DNA from: Candidatus Krumholzibacteriota bacterium
GTDB taxonomy: Bacteria > Krumholzibacteriota > Krumholzibacteriia > Krumholzibacteriales > Krumholzibacteriaceae
Assembly: GCA_016933255.1 (NCBI GenBank)
Contig: JAFGBF010000029.1
Span: forward strand, 1 to 64,000
DNA length: 64,000 bases
Reading direction: 5' to 3'
Below the pieces are notes generated by a model. The model was not told the DNA's origin. It saw nothing but the letters and a program-made list of their open reading frames with translations, and searched no databases. Made by a program: the position numbers and the translations under genes. Positions 15,115 to 26,271 of the stretch are shown one piece after another (within the stretch, counting starts at the first letter, position 1; each line of letters opens with the position of its first letter).

Positions 15115-17445
15115 CTACCTGACCCTTACCTGGTAGGTCAACGATCCTGACTCGCCGCTTTCGAGAATAATCGGCGCCTGTCTCGAGAATATGATTCTCA
15201 GTGTCCCGGATACGGCATCGTAAAGCGCCTCGTCCGCGTCTCCGGAGTCAGCGCTCAAATAAACGGGTGCCCCGCCGATCATCCATTCGATATCGTTTCC
15301 AGGCCCGAAAGCGTCCAGAACGAGATCGACCAGCGGAGATATCGGATCGGCGATCTCAATATCCATGATCTCTTCCGTACCGGGATTGGAAAAATCGATC
15401 GTGTAGGTTATAATGCCTCCCGGCTCGGCCTCGGAGAGATCGACGGACTTTACAAGGAGCAGCATACCGCTCGAGCTGGCCAGTACCGTAATATTGTCAG
15501 TGACCCGTACCGAGGTGACCACAGACGTACCGCTGAGTGTCTGCTGAAGGGTCACAGGCACAGCGACTACAGTTCCTGCAGCCGCATCGGACGGAATGAA
15601 GACCCTTATGATGACTGGCACTATATCGTAGCCTGGCTGCTCTGGATCAAGGTAGAGGTCGGCTGCTGTCAGCACCGTATCGAGCGCGTCAAACACTCCG
15701 TCTCCATTTACGTCTCTGTACCAGACGGCAGTCCAGCCTGGCGGCAGCATCGCGTTTACCGCAGCCTGCCCGGATGTTCCCGCAATGATCGAATGGGCAA
15801 GCTCGATAACCCCCCCGGCCGTGCCGGTCACGCTCAGCTCGGGAGAGATCGTAGATACCATGACATCGGCAAAATCAATATAAACGGTATCGCCCGCTGC
15901 CATAACCCCTGTCCGTACCGTATCGGGGCTGAGGCTTACCATGCCACCAGGGGCAAGCTCTATCGCATCCCTGGAAAGCCCCGATGGGACGGCAAAGAGA
16001 TATTCTCCACCTCCATCGGTGATTGATGTATAGGGAGTCACCGGGTCCGACAGAGTGACCGTTACGCCGCTCCATCCGGCTTCTCCGGCGTCGAACAGCC
16101 CGTCATGATCACTGTCGTCGAAGACGATACCCGATACAAAGGCGGCAGTTATTATTTCGAGAAATACGCTGTCTTCTGTTTCCATCAGGAGAGATGCAGC
16201 ATCGATTATTATCCCTGTGTTCAGCTCCGCACCTGCAGGTATCTGGATATTTACAGTAAAAGTCAAGGAACTGCCAGGCAGTATCAGCGGCGTTACGAAC
16301 GCCGACGCAAAATTGCTCGCCCCGTCAGAAAGATATATCGATCCGCCAGGCCAGCCGGCGGGATCCTGCCAGACGATCTCGAATGAATCGGCCACGTCTC
16401 CCCTGTTGAAGACCTCAAGAACGGCGGTCACAAGGGTAGCAGGGTCTCCAAAGAGCATCGCCCTGCCTCCTTCCCCCGAGCCTGCGGGAGCGATCTCGTC
16501 CACTCCATCTCCATCAATGACAAGGTCGACGACCGACGGCAGGCCGATATGGATCGAGGCGGTGATGCTTTCGACATTTTCCGGATCGACGACTGAGCTG
16601 ATATCGATAATGAAAGAATAATCCCCCTCGACTGCGTCCAGAGGAGCTGTGACAGAGAATGTGTACAGGCCTGAAGCTCCTCCAGCCAGCCCCGAAGTCG
16701 CAAAAGGCGACGATCCTCCGCCGAGCAGCGCTGTCCACCCCGGGATCGCCGGCCATTGGACTATATAACTGTCTGCCTCTGCCGACTGGTTCTGAAGTTC
16801 GATCGTAAAATCCATCTGCTGTCCTGTTATATTATTCTGCATGGATGATCCGCCTGCGCCGCTGCCTGTAGTTCCAAACACCTCGTCACCATCGCCGTCT
16901 ATCAAAGCATCGACAGTATAAGATGAGGAAACGATCATCCTTCCCGTCACGCTGTCTTCAGAATATATTCCCATCCTTCTGAACGCATCGACGATTATAT
17001 CGTATGTGCCGGAAACAGCAGTGGAGGGGACCCTTACCTCAAGGATATAATCTCCAGTCGATGCATTCGTGAACGGTGAAGGAGAACCATCCAGGAGCAC
17101 TTCCCATCCCGCCGGAGTGTTCCAGTTAAACTCGAATGAACTCCCGACTGCAGGATGATCAAGGGTAATTGTGAAAAACACCGTGTCTCCCGCATCTACA
17201 TTAAATTTTGTCGAGGTCCCTCCGAGGCCTGTCCCCAGCGCGCCGTAAACATCGTCCCCGCGCCCATCGATCAGCAGATCCATAATGGGCGCTGCTCCGA
17301 TGAAAATACCCCCCGTGATTATCTCGGGTATATCTCCGCCACTGGCAGGCACCCTGGAATCAGCTTGTCCGAAGGGCAGTGTAACCGACATAAGCAGGAA
17401 CGCAACAAGGCCCTTCATGATTTTATGATCTCTTTGAATCCTCAT
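15115..17445 (-). CDS. Exported protein with repeated Ig-like/DUF11 domains
   Basis: A 776-residue protein with a signal peptide (IMKGLVAFLLMSVTLPFGQA). It has three tandem units that each start with a D-L-x-I-D-G-x-G-D pattern (DLLIDGRGDDVYG, DALIDGDGDEVFG, DLVIDGDGVDEIA) and continue as Ig-like strands. An SdrD B-like unit follows (VSGIVFDDSDHDGLFDAGEAGW), then a DUF11 unit at the end (LLLVKSVDLSEAEPGGIITYTIDFSNPG). There is no C-terminal sorting motif. Last gene of the four-gene DUF11 operon, 66 bases after the giant gene. Presumably surface-exposed or periplasmic; function unknown. Confidence 0.8.
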   Translation of the reverse strand: MRIQRDHKIMKGLVAFLLMSVTLPFGQADSRVPASGGDIPEIITGGIFIGAAPIMDLLIDGRGDDVYGALGTGLGGTSTKFNVDAGDTVFFTITLDHPAVGSSFEFNWNTPAGWEVLLDGSPSPFTNASTGDYILEVRVPSTAVSGTYDIIVDAFRRMGIYSEDSVTGRMIVSSSYTVDALIDGDGDEVFGTTGSGAGGSSMQNNITGQQMDFTIELQNQSAEADSYIVQWPAIPGWTALLGGGSSPFATSGLAGGASGLYTFSVTAPLDAVEGDYSFIIDISSVVDPENVESITASIHIGLPSVVDLVIDGDGVDEIAPAGSGEGGRAMLFGDPATLVTAVLEVFNRGDVADSFEIVWQDPAGWPGGSIYLSDGASNFASAFVTPLILPGSSLTFTVNIQIPAGAELNTGIIIDAASLLMETEDSVFLEIITAAFVSGIVFDDSDHDGLFDAGEAGWSGVTVTLSDPVTPYTSITDGGGEYLFAVPSGLSRDAIELAPGGMVSLSPDTVRTGVMAAGDTVYIDFADVMVSTISPELSVTGTAGGVIELAHSIIAGTSGQAAVNAMLPPGWTAVWYRDVNGDGVFDALDTVLTAADLYLDPEQPGYDIVPVIIRVFIPSDAAAGTVVAVPVTLQQTLSGTSVVTSVRVTDNITVLASSSGMLLLVKSVDLSEAEPGGIITYTIDFSNPGTEEIMDIEIADPISPLVDLVLDAFGPGNDIEWMIGGAPVYLSADSGDADEALYDAVSGTLRIIFSRQAPIILESGESGSLTYQVRVR

Positions 17446-17511
17446 CTATATTCTCTCTCTCAAAACAATCCGGAGACCCGCCGGCCAGGACGGAATCTTC
17501 ACACACCTGTG

Positions 17512-20500
17512 TTATTCTTCTCCGGCATTAAAATAATCCAGTATCTTCTCGTTGAACTTCATCTTCATCCCGATATGGAACCCGCTCTTTTCGAAATCAT
17601 TTATCGAAGCATCACTGTCGCTGTGTCCGCCGAAATCATATCCGCATCCGACCCAGACGTTCTCCGCCACTACCTTTCCGGCCTCAAGCCCCCAGCCGTA
17701 CCTCAAAGTCGCTGTCTCGCGCTGATGCACGATCCTGCCGCTGAAAGACAGATCCCATCCTCTCTGGAATGTCCTTATCAGGCTGGTCTGATAGAGGAAG
17801 CTGGCGGTACTGGCAGTATATGATTTAAAACTGTTTTTGACCCATCTTCCGGCGACCTTTCCCTCGATCTCCCATTTCTGTCCGAACAGATAATTGGTTT
17901 CTGTCATCACCAGCAGGTCTTTATCTACAGCTCCCGGGTGGGCTGGGCTGTTCTTTTCATAATTGGTCTTCATAAGTGAAAAGACCGTAAGAGGCCCGCC
18001 TTCTACCGGCCTGAAGGAACTTCCGATCGTCGAACTTCCCTTTACCCTGTCCAGTTCGTCATATTCATTCGAGTACCAGAGATCCCCCTTTAAAAGCGCT
18101 GACCAGGATTTTCCGATCCTCTTCAGTCCGGCAAGCCCGACAAGGTGTTTGCAGCGGTCAGGTTCGATACGGATCTCGTAGTCGCCCTTGATCTTGTAGA
18201 GCCGTTCGGCCGGAGTATATACCCATCCTGTCGTAAACGACGTGTAATCGTCGCTGGCCGTTCCGCTCAGGGTGGCAAGTTTTTCGGCGGTAAAGGTCGA
18301 CGTCAGTTCCTCGCTTACACTGAACCTGTTTTTTAGTCCTATCACAGACTGTCCGCGCTCTCCCGACATAGCCCCTTCCATGCGGTACCTCGAATAGAGG
18401 CTCAGATCCTCATTGACATTGGATTCCAGGCCAAGCTGGGTCAGGTGCCGCGTCCCGGTACGCCGTCCAGTCCGGTATTCATGTTTTAACGTTCCGTCTA
18501 TATTCTTCCAGAGTCTGTATGACAGGCCCGCCTGAAGCCTGTTGGGATATTCCTCCACCTCTTCACCTGCAATGATCTGATCGAACTGCAATTCTCCTTT
18601 CGCGCGGCCCTTTTCAAGCCCCACCGCCCCGAGAAGAAGAGCGGCAGAGTGAGCGCTTCCTTTGTTATCATCATACGAGACAGAGCCGAGCCCGGCCCTG
18701 GTATTCAGCCAGCCCGACTTGTACAGACCGCAGATATCCAGATATTTCTTTTCTTCACCGCGTTCCCTGAAATAATGGTCAAAGGCTTTCGCCTTGACAG
18801 AGTACTTGCTGCTCAGCATCCAGCTGATATCAGCCCCGATCTTTCTGCTTCCGAGTTCGGTCTTGCCTCCCGTAAACCCCGGGTTGTAGAAGTTCGCGTC
18901 GATAGTCCGATAATATGTCTTCCATTTGAACCTTGCCCCATCAGGCCCAGCCAGATTAACTCGAAACGCGTCACCCTTTCCGAGAAGATATTTATAGCTG
19001 TGGGTGTATTCGGTCTCGATCATGACACCTTCGTAAAGATGGCCTGAAAGGTCGATCCCGGCGATCGATGAGTTCCCTGTACCTTCCTCTTCGATTATCA
19101 CTGTCGTTCCGATTTTCAGGCTGTCAGTTATTTCCACCGTCGGCCTTATGCCGTAAATAAAGTTGATCGACTCGGAATCACGGCATTCATAACTCACCAC
19201 GATCGTGACAGGATTAAGATCATTATCCCGCGCCGGGAGAGGTTCCTTGAAGAGGATGCTTCCATCCATATAGTTGATGTCGTAGTCGCGGCCGACCTGC
19301 TTGTCGTCGACGCGTATGATATTCTCCGGCCTGTATCTGTCCCTCACTTCGACTCTGATCTTCTCACTGTGCTCTGTCAGCGGAAAATGAGAGAGGAAAT
19401 AGAAACCGCTTGTCCCGTCGGCCCGAATCTCTTCCTGCCAGGTGACCTGGTCGGTCCTCGTTATAAACGACGCGAAGCCTGTCCTGCCCAGCCTTGCTTC
19501 TCCACTGACTCCGTTAAAAGTCCTGTTGTATTTTGTAAATTCAAGCCCGCCGAGATCGGTCTTGAAATCTCCGAACATGACATTGTAGCGCCTGTTATCG
19601 ACCCGCAGATATGTTCCGCTCCTCGAAGCGGAATTGAATTTCAGCTCGCTGGCGTCGCCGTAAAGGGGATACTGCTTCTCAGGTTCGATCCTGCCAAGCA
19701 GGATATCTTCGCGGATCGGCCTTGTGTCGACCGCCAGTGTCATCAAATGACCGTTTGAAATCTCCCCCTGTCCGTAGAGAGACAGTTTTCCTTCGGCGAA
19801 CAGACCGTCATTATATCTTTCCACCGATCTGTGAACAGGGGAGGATCCTGTAAGGTTGCTGTACCCGATCTCTCCCTCTCCAAACCCGAAAAGGAACCAG
19901 TCGCGCATCGGAGACTCGTACGCCACCCTGCACGAAGCGCTCAGACGGTCAAGAGATATGATGATCTTTTCGCGGAACGGATTATTCGAAGGAGGAAGCT
20001 GAAAATGGACTTTGCCCCCCTCGGTCGCCAGCTGTACGCCGGATTGGTGAGGATTGATATCAAGCTGGCCGATCAGTTCGCCGGGGCCGTCAAGCGTGAC
20101 GAAGATCCCGTCCCGGACCGGCAGGCCTGACTCGTCATTTACAAGGAAGACTATCTCCGGCGAGCTTTTGCCATCGGCCGGAACGGAGACGCCTTCTCTT
20201 TCAGCTATGATCCCTGCGGGTTTTCCGGCAAGATAGACATGTCTTACGCAGACTGATCTTTCCCCGCGGTTCCGGCAGACGACGAGGATATCGTTCCTGC
20301 CGACTCTTATCTTTACGTCATAGAAGATCATTCCCAGAGTGTTGCTGACCGTATCGATCCGTTTCTGACCGAGCTTTTCTTTTCCAACGGGGATGTTATT
20401 GACATAGAGTTCCACCCCTGCCGAAAGGGGCGATATGACTTCTACATCGATCTTGTCCCGCAGGGTGAATATATGCCCCTCTTCGGGCGATACGATCTCG

Positions 20501-23400
20501 GAACATATCCCGGCATCATCGGCAAGAGAGAATTCCTTTTCGGCGCTGTCCGGCATACTGAAGAGGGCGGGAAGCCCGGGATCTCCATCGGAATAATCAG
20601 CCGGGGGGATGACACTTACATTAACTCGACGGTTAAGCGCCCTTCCCTCGTCTGTCGAATTCGAGGCGATCGGATTTCTCGCTCCGACACCCGTATAGTC
20701 CATCTTCTTCTCGTCGATCCCGTTCATCCTGAGCAGCTGAAATACCGATCGGGCGCGCTTGAGGGAAAGTTCGAAGTTGGAAGGATATTCAATGGTACTT
20801 ATCGGAATACTGTCTGTGTGTCCAGTGACAATTATCCTCCACCCGGGATGTTCCATGATCCAGAGACCCAGCGATGCTACCTCCCTTATCGGGATCTCAC
20901 TGAGTATTGAGCTGCCTGGACTGAAATATTTGCCTGGAATAATAATAGCGTCATATCCCGGAGAGCGGTCTTCTTCAGATACCGGACTGTCAGGGCTTTT
21001 GCCGGACCCTTCCGGATCGGCGCTCTCTTCCATAACACCGGCGGCGCCTGGCTGTCCGGGAAGTCCCATATCCCGAATGACATGACCGCTTTCCTTCCGG
21101 AGAGCCATGGCGCCGGCTGTATCGGCTTTCGAGCTGACCGCATCGATCCCGCTTCCGATGGCGGCGGAAGCATCCGCTTCGGATCCTCCTATACTGATCC
21201 GAAGAGGAAAATCAACGCGGCGGTTGCCCGAAGGCGCGAGGTCTATCAGATATTCTCCTGCTACTCCCAGCCCAAAATAACCTGCACTCCCCGATTCGAG
21301 TGAATCCGGAAGCGTTTTCGGGTCTATTCGTACTATATGCGTCCCTTCGTTCGTTCCCGGAATCGTGTACGCGCCCGACGAATCTGTGACGGCATATGTT
21401 CCGTTTTCCAGGAAGACCGAAACGCCGCCAGACCCTCCTTCTCCCCTGTCGCGCACTCCGTTTTCATTCAGGTCGAGGAAAACGGATCCAAAAACGATCC
21501 CTTTTCGGGAAAAGAGCCCATCGATGATCCTTATCGAAGCTATCGCAGGGCCATCTGAAGTCTGCTCCCCGAAGACGGAGACTCCGTAGACCCAGGCCCT
21601 GCTGATCAATTCACCTTTTTCCTGCCCGGCTTTCACTGCCGCCCTGTAGACCACTTCGCGCTTTTCACCGGGATCAAGCCTTCCTATCTTCCATCTGAGT
21701 ATATTCCCGGTGATCTCAGGCTGATCGCTTCCCCCTACAAATCCGAGCCCGGGGGAAATGCTCTCGACGAGGAGTATGCTGTCGACTGCCGTCGCTTCAG
21801 TCAGATTTTCAATCGTCACGATGTAGCTCAGGATATCCCCTGTCATCGCGTTCGTCTCTCTTACAGACTGGCTGACCGACAGAAGTGGAATATCCGACTT
21901 TACGAGGATATCATGAACATGATCGATCGACCCAGGATCGACGAGAGATCTTGCTTCCAGCTCAAGGTCGAGCTCTCTGCCTTCGAATTCCCTCAGTCTT
22001 TCAGGCGTCGAACTGATCCTTAATCCGGCTATTATCGATGCGCCTGATTCAATAGGCCCTATCGCTGCGATATTCGCTGACAGCCGCGCAAACGGCATTC
22101 CTGTCTCATCAACAAATTCTGGTTGCCAGTCAGGGTGGATCAAGACCGAATCGGCAAGAACGATCTGAACGGTATCGGTATAGTTGCCGGAATTGAGGAT
22201 CTCATGCCAGAAAGTGACTGTCGAATCGCCCCCTTCGAGAGAGATCACGACAAGATCCGCTGGACCGTCTTCCGGTGCCGACGGATCCCCTGCCGGCCCG
22301 ATATCGAGGGAACTGACCCTGCCGACCATCAATTCGTGCGCGTTTGAATCAATGCCGTAAGCCTGCGCGTCTCCTCCTGTAAAAACGGCGGAAGCGATGT
22401 TGTACAGTAATCCGTTTTCATGGCCGTCATCGACTCTGAGAGCAAAAGAGAGAAAGCCGCCAGCGCCGGCGGTGAGAGTCTCCAGGTGTAGGCGGACACC
22501 CTTGACCCTCTCTGCCGGCGGAGCGACTTCTACCCATTCAAGGAGTTCAATATCAAAAAATTCTGTCTGTCCCGGAAGTGACGAGACGATCGAACCGGGA
22601 ACGAATACTGTTCCATCACTCATTCCTGAATAATCTATGAAATCTGTTATCGTAATTTCCGACGCCGATCTCTCTCCCGAATTGGAATAATCGAGAATAT
22701 AGCTGAACGTCTCTCCCGGCATCGCTTCCGTGCGGTCCGCGCTTTTCAGGAGCGAGATCCTCGCTTCCTGTCTCGCCTCTATTCTGACGACATTTCCGGC
22801 ATCGACCAGGGACGTGTCGCCGACCGAACGAGCCTGAAGATCGATATGCGCTATCTCGCCTCCTGTCAGCCCGGAAGGAAGTATTGCCGAGACGATAAGA
22901 GACGCGCTCTCTCCCGGAGAAAGAACCCCGGCTTCAGTGATTATTTCTTCTCCAGGGTCGACAGAACCATCTCCGTCGAGGTCAAGATAGACCGCCAGAT
23001 CGGAAGGGATAAAATCTGAAGGGGAGAGAGGGATCACCGAGATCGTGAAAGAGTCATCTTCGTTACCGCCGTTGCCCAGCGTATATGGAAAATAGACCTG
23101 TTGACCGCTGAACGCTGCAGCGGTAGCTGCCGGAGCTGAGACACTCCCGTCAGGAAGTAGGACGGGACCATAAACCGCCATTACGATGAGGGTTATCGTA
23201 TTGGATAAGGCGGCAGATTCATCACCGCCGGATCGGTACGTGCCCTCTGTCCTGCTGGTAATGACTGTTCCGGCACTCGGGACCTGCGCTGAAACGGCGC
23301 CTGCGCATATCAAAGATAGCAGAAAGAGGCACACTGTTACAGTGAACCTCTCCCTGCCATTTCTGCAGAGTATTAACTTATTTAATACTGCTTCGGTCAC
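17512..23400 (-). CDS. Giant exported protein: DUF11, SdrD B, OmpA and C-terminal beta-barrel
   Basis: About 1960 residues. A signal peptide (VTVCLFLLSLICAGAVSA) is followed by several DUF11/Ig-like units (ISLLKSADRTEAMPGETFSY), then an SdrD B-like unit (GIVFGSVFLDLNENGVRDRGEGG). An OmpA-C-like peptidoglycan-binding domain follows (IIVTGHTDSIPISTIEYPS...LSLKRARSVFQLL...GARNPIA), then an invasin-like Ig unit (VPADGKSSPEIVFLVNDESG). The last 750 or so residues are strand-rich and end FNEKILDYFNAGEE, like an outer-membrane barrel (for example GRTGFASFITRTDQVTWQ). Start is taken as GTG 23400 (GAGGCGG upstream), giving a clean signal peptide; GTG 23457 is also possible. It is likely anchored both to peptidoglycan and to the outer membrane. 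Role unknown. Confidence 0.75.
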   Translation of the reverse strand: MTEAVLNKLILCRNGRERFTVTVCLFLLSLICAGAVSAQVPSAGTVITSRTEGTYRSGGDESAALSNTITLIVMAVYGPVLLPDGSVSAPAATAAAFSGQQVYFPYTLGNGGNEDDSFTISVIPLSPSDFIPSDLAVYLDLDGDGSVDPGEEIITEAGVLSPGESASLIVSAILPSGLTGGEIAHIDLQARSVGDTSLVDAGNVVRIEARQEARISLLKSADRTEAMPGETFSYILDYSNSGERSASEITITDFIDYSGMSDGTVFVPGSIVSSLPGQTEFFDIELLEWVEVAPPAERVKGVRLHLETLTAGAGGFLSFALRVDDGHENGLLYNIASAVFTGGDAQAYGIDSNAHELMVGRVSSLDIGPAGDPSAPEDGPADLVVISLEGGDSTVTFWHEILNSGNYTDTVQIVLADSVLIHPDWQPEFVDETGMPFARLSANIAAIGPIESGASIIAGLRISSTPERLREFEGRELDLELEARSLVDPGSIDHVHDILVKSDIPLLSVSQSVRETNAMTGDILSYIVTIENLTEATAVDSILLVESISPGLGFVGGSDQPEITGNILRWKIGRLDPGEKREVVYRAAVKAGQEKGELISRAWVYGVSVFGEQTSDGPAIASIRIIDGLFSRKGIVFGSVFLDLNENGVRDRGEGGSGGVSVFLENGTYAVTDSSGAYTIPGTNEGTHIVRIDPKTLPDSLESGSAGYFGLGVAGEYLIDLAPSGNRRVDFPLRISIGGSEADASAAIGSGIDAVSSKADTAGAMALRKESGHVIRDMGLPGQPGAAGVMEESADPEGSGKSPDSPVSEEDRSPGYDAIIIPGKYFSPGSSILSEIPIREVASLGLWIMEHPGWRIIVTGHTDSIPISTIEYPSNFELSLKRARSVFQLLRMNGIDEKKMDYTGVGARNPIASNSTDEGRALNRRVNVSVIPPADYSDGDPGLPALFSMPDSAEKEFSLADDAGICSEIVSPEEGHIFTLRDKIDVEVISPLSAGVELYVNNIPVGKEKLGQKRIDTVSNTLGMIFYDVKIRVGRNDILVVCRNRGERSVCVRHVYLAGKPAGIIAEREGVSVPADGKSSPEIVFLVNDESGLPVRDGIFVTLDGPGELIGQLDINPHQSGVQLATEGGKVHFQLPPSNNPFREKIIISLDRLSASCRVAYESPMRDWFLFGFGEGEIGYSNLTGSSPVHRSVERYNDGLFAEGKLSLYGQGEISNGHLMTLAVDTRPIREDILLGRIEPEKQYPLYGDASELKFNSASRSGTYLRVDNRRYNVMFGDFKTDLGGLEFTKYNRTFNGVSGEARLGRTGFASFITRTDQVTWQEEIRADGTSGFYFLSHFPLTEHSEKIRVEVRDRYRPENIIRVDDKQVGRDYDINYMDGSILFKEPLPARDNDLNPVTIVVSYECRDSESINFIYGIRPTVEITDSLKIGTTVIIEEEGTGNSSIAGIDLSGHLYEGVMIETEYTHSYKYLLGKGDAFRVNLAGPDGARFKWKTYYRTIDANFYNPGFTGGKTELGSRKIGADISWMLSSKYSVKAKAFDHYFRERGEEKKYLDICGLYKSGWLNTRAGLGSVSYDDNKGSAHSAALLLGAVGLEKGRAKGELQFDQIIAGEEVEEYPNRLQAGLSYRLWKNIDGTLKHEYRTGRRTGTRHLTQLGLESNVNEDLSLYSRYRMEGAMSGERGQSVIGLKNRFSVSEELTSTFTAEKLATLSGTASDDYTSFTTGWVYTPAERLYKIKGDYEIRIEPDRCKHLVGLAGLKRIGKSWSALLKGDLWYSNEYDELDRVKGSSTIGSSFRPVEGGPLTVFSLMKTNYEKNSPAHPGAVDKDLLVMTETNYLFGQKWEIEGKVAGRWVKNSFKSYTASTASFLYQTSLIRTFQRGWDLSFSGRIVHQRETATLRYGWGLEAGKVVAENVWVGCGYDFGGHSDSDASINDFEKSGFHIGMKMKFNEKILDYFNAGEE

Positions 23401-23472
23401 GACGCCGCCTCGCCGGTTCCAAGGTTTTGCGGCGGGGAGGGCCGGGCCCTGCCCCACCGCGTGAATTCGTTT

Positions 23473-26175
23473 CTATTCTGCTATGATCCGCACTATGAAA
23501 CCGACGCCGTCAGCTGTTCCGGCTCCGCCTGCAAGCGAGCCGGTAAGGATCCATCTGATATTAGTCACAGTGGCATCGAATCCTGCGGGAGCACCTCCTG
23601 CGCCGTCGACCGGCACGTATGCCCATGTACTGCCTCCATCATCGGAGAACTCGATCGTAACCGCGGTGATCCCCGCAGCAAATGTGCCGCTGACAGCAGA
23701 TCCCACACGGTACTGGGTCCAGACAGGGATCAGATCATACAGCACTATAGTATCGAGGACGCCTGTACCTACGTTCGAGTAGTCTGTCCTGTATGTCAGT
23801 TCAGTCCCTGGAACCTGGTTGCCGGTCGGATTTACCGATTTTGCCAGAACGAGGTTTCCAGCTACTATAGTGGTATTATCTGTCGCAAAATCGGTCGCGC
23901 CCGTTCCGCTTCCCGTTACTGTGATCGTTCCGGTCTCGACCGTCCCCATCGCGACTCCGCCTGGAATATAGACCTGCACGATGATATCTCCGGAAATCCC
24001 TGCCGGAAGAGTGACCGAGGCGATAGGATTGTTCGCGAGATCGAAGAACGCGTAGCTCCACGTGTTGGAACTTCCAAAACTGAGAAGGAAAGTGTCGTCG
24101 ACGTTCCCCGTATTCGTGACTGTGTGCTGATAACGGATCGTCCCGCCAGCTGTTCCCGTCCCGCTTCGATCAGGCATGATCGTTACCGAGGCGGCTCCAT
24201 TGACTGTTGCCGTATTCGCTATCTCATCGAAGATCAAAGGGTTGTTTGTCGAAGTGGCCCTGAATGTTATCAGGTTCACTCCCGGCACTTCGCTGACAGG
24301 AACATTGAGCCTTGCGATTATATTTACTTCAACGCCGGCAGCAAGAGGGCCTACATTGGCGATCGGAGTAAGCTCAGGTACATCAAGCACTCCGTTTCCG
24401 TTCGTGTCGCGATAGAATGTGAGTACCCATCCGGCAGGATACGCCGAGGAGAGTATGAAATTATCGCTCGTTCCTCCGGTGTTGATCACATCGAGAGCGA
24501 AATCGACCAGGCTGCCCGGATTTACGTTCTGATTAACAGCGGCATTGTTTGTGCCGACAGCGCCGTCATAGTTTCCTATGTCGACGGCGGCAGGACTGAC
24601 CGCGGTGATCTCGTCGTTAGTCACGTTGTATTCGGAAGGGTTGTTGGTCGACTGTGCGTGAATGACAGCGTTGTACGGGCCGCCTGAAGAAGCTGTTCCG
24701 GGGATCAGCACTCTGACGACAAAATCTACACTCGCTCCCGGATTGACGATACCGACATCGACGAGACCGTCTACACCCGAATCAGAGAGAGGAGTCACGC
24801 CGTCGCTTCGAAGCAGCTGCACGCCCCATCCTGCGGGAATCGTCGAAGCTCCATCGACATGGATGTTGATAGCGTCTGCGGCGTTTCCATCATTACGGAC
24901 GGTGTTGACGAAGTCGACCGTTGAATTTGCATAGGCAAGAAGGACCGACTGAGTATCGTCATTATACAGCGGAGGCGTACCTGCGCCGGGATTACCGTCC
25001 GGGCCGACCAGTACATTGGGGATGATATTTACGTTGACCTGCGTGTTGTTCGTCGTAACTACCGTGGGATCGGGCGTCCCTCCGTTGTTATCGACATACG
25101 CTATAAATGCGTCATTATTGATTATCCCGGCCAGCATTCCTGGGGGAACTGTCACGTCGAAACTGAAGCTTCCGCTCTGGCCGACCCCTATGTCACTACT
25201 TGTAATATATGCGACAGCTATATCTCCGGCCAGTGCCGAAGTAGACCAGGCCCATGTATTTACATCGCCTGCTGTCGAACTTCCGGCAGGCAGATAGAGT
25301 ACTGTGCCGCCCGCGGGAGCGCCTGCCGGGGCGCCTGACAACGCGAGCGGATTACCGGTCGAAGGGTCGACAGGCAGAATATTCCATACAAGCACGCCGG
25401 TAAGGCCGACTGAAGGGACTGTGATACCATGCGCAACGTCGCTGCCGACATTCGAACCGGAAACCAGATAGGTGATCGTATTGCCCGGATCTACATTAGC
25501 TGGAAGGGCCGACATCGCTGCGGTGATAGCAGCATCGCTTACAACAGTCATGAGATGATAGTTGCGGGTGTCGATCTGGGCGGCATCGCCAGTAGACGTC
25601 GCCTGCATTCCGACATAGGCCAATTCACCGGACAAGGAGGCCGGGTGGACCTGGTATGATACGAGAAGATTGACTGTCGTGCCTGAAGCGACCGGGCCGA
25701 GGAGTCCCGGGACTCCGCCAGCGGATATCGCGGGTTCGCCTCCGTCAAGGACACCGTTTCCGTTGAGATCACGATAGATCGTAATATCCCCGATTCCAAG
25801 AGTAACAGTCGTGTTCACTGCGTCGAGCAGCGGTACGATCGAGAAGTTATCAGCGTCGTTACCCGTATTAGTAAGGTTGTAGCTGAAATATACCGTCTGC
25901 CCTGGTATAGCTGTCTGGACCATAGCCGGAATCGCAGGAGGCGTTTCGCCCGAATCATCCGGAAGGACCGAGACACCATAGACTGGAAGTACGATCGTTA
26001 TGACCTCATTCGAGGTTGTCGTGTATGTGTTGCCGAGGGCATCCTGAAACGTGGCCGAAGCCTGGTTCCGGATAGTCGTTCCGGCAGGTGTCTGCGCCTG
26101 TGCCGCTGCTGATATAAGCAGCAATACAAGCAGCATGACAGGAAGAATAGAACCTGTCAGTTTTTTCAGTGCCAT
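23473..26175 (-). CDS. Exported DUF11 repeat protein
   Basis: A 900-residue protein with a signal peptide (GSILPVMLLVLLLISAAAQA) and about six Ig-like units. Phrases such as PGQTVYFSYNLTNTGNDADNFS, PGSLVDFALDVINTGGTSDNF and GGTIRYQHTVTNTGNVDDTF recur, and each unit contains a calcium-site-like YRDLNGNGVLD or YRDTNGNGVLD. It ends with a DUF11 unit (LVLAKSVNPTGNQVPGTELTYRTDYSN). The first 70 residues (TIRNQASATFQDALGN) resemble those of the giant downstream protein. Second gene of the operon, separated from the next start by about 70 bases. Cell-surface role inferred. Confidence 0.8.
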   Translation of the reverse strand: MALKKLTGSILPVMLLVLLLISAAAQAQTPAGTTIRNQASATFQDALGNTYTTTSNEVITIVLPVYGVSVLPDDSGETPPAIPAMVQTAIPGQTVYFSYNLTNTGNDADNFSIVPLLDAVNTTVTLGIGDITIYRDLNGNGVLDGGEPAISAGGVPGLLGPVASGTTVNLLVSYQVHPASLSGELAYVGMQATSTGDAAQIDTRNYHLMTVVSDAAITAAMSALPANVDPGNTITYLVSGSNVGSDVAHGITVPSVGLTGVLVWNILPVDPSTGNPLALSGAPAGAPAGGTVLYLPAGSSTAGDVNTWAWSTSALAGDIAVAYITSSDIGVGQSGSFSFDVTVPPGMLAGIINNDAFIAYVDNNGGTPDPTVVTTNNTQVNVNIIPNVLVGPDGNPGAGTPPLYNDDTQSVLLAYANSTVDFVNTVRNDGNAADAINIHVDGASTIPAGWGVQLLRSDGVTPLSDSGVDGLVDVGIVNPGASVDFVVRVLIPGTASSGGPYNAVIHAQSTNNPSEYNVTNDEITAVSPAAVDIGNYDGAVGTNNAAVNQNVNPGSLVDFALDVINTGGTSDNFILSSAYPAGWVLTFYRDTNGNGVLDVPELTPIANVGPLAAGVEVNIIARLNVPVSEVPGVNLITFRATSTNNPLIFDEIANTATVNGAASVTIMPDRSGTGTAGGTIRYQHTVTNTGNVDDTFLLSFGSSNTWSYAFFDLANNPIASVTLPAGISGDIIVQVYIPGGVAMGTVETGTITVTGSGTGATDFATDNTTIVAGNLVLAKSVNPTGNQVPGTELTYRTDYSNVGTGVLDTIVLYDLIPVWTQYRVGSAVSGTFAAGITAVTIEFSDDGGSTWAYVPVDGAGGAPAGFDATVTNIRWILTGSLAGGAGTADGVGFIVRIIAE

Positions 26176-26271
26176 GACTGATCACCATCTTTCTGCCTTC
26201 TATCAAGGCGTTCTAACTTGCCCGCTCCCCGCAGGGAGCTTCTTTAGACCAATTAAATTAACTTCTTTTGT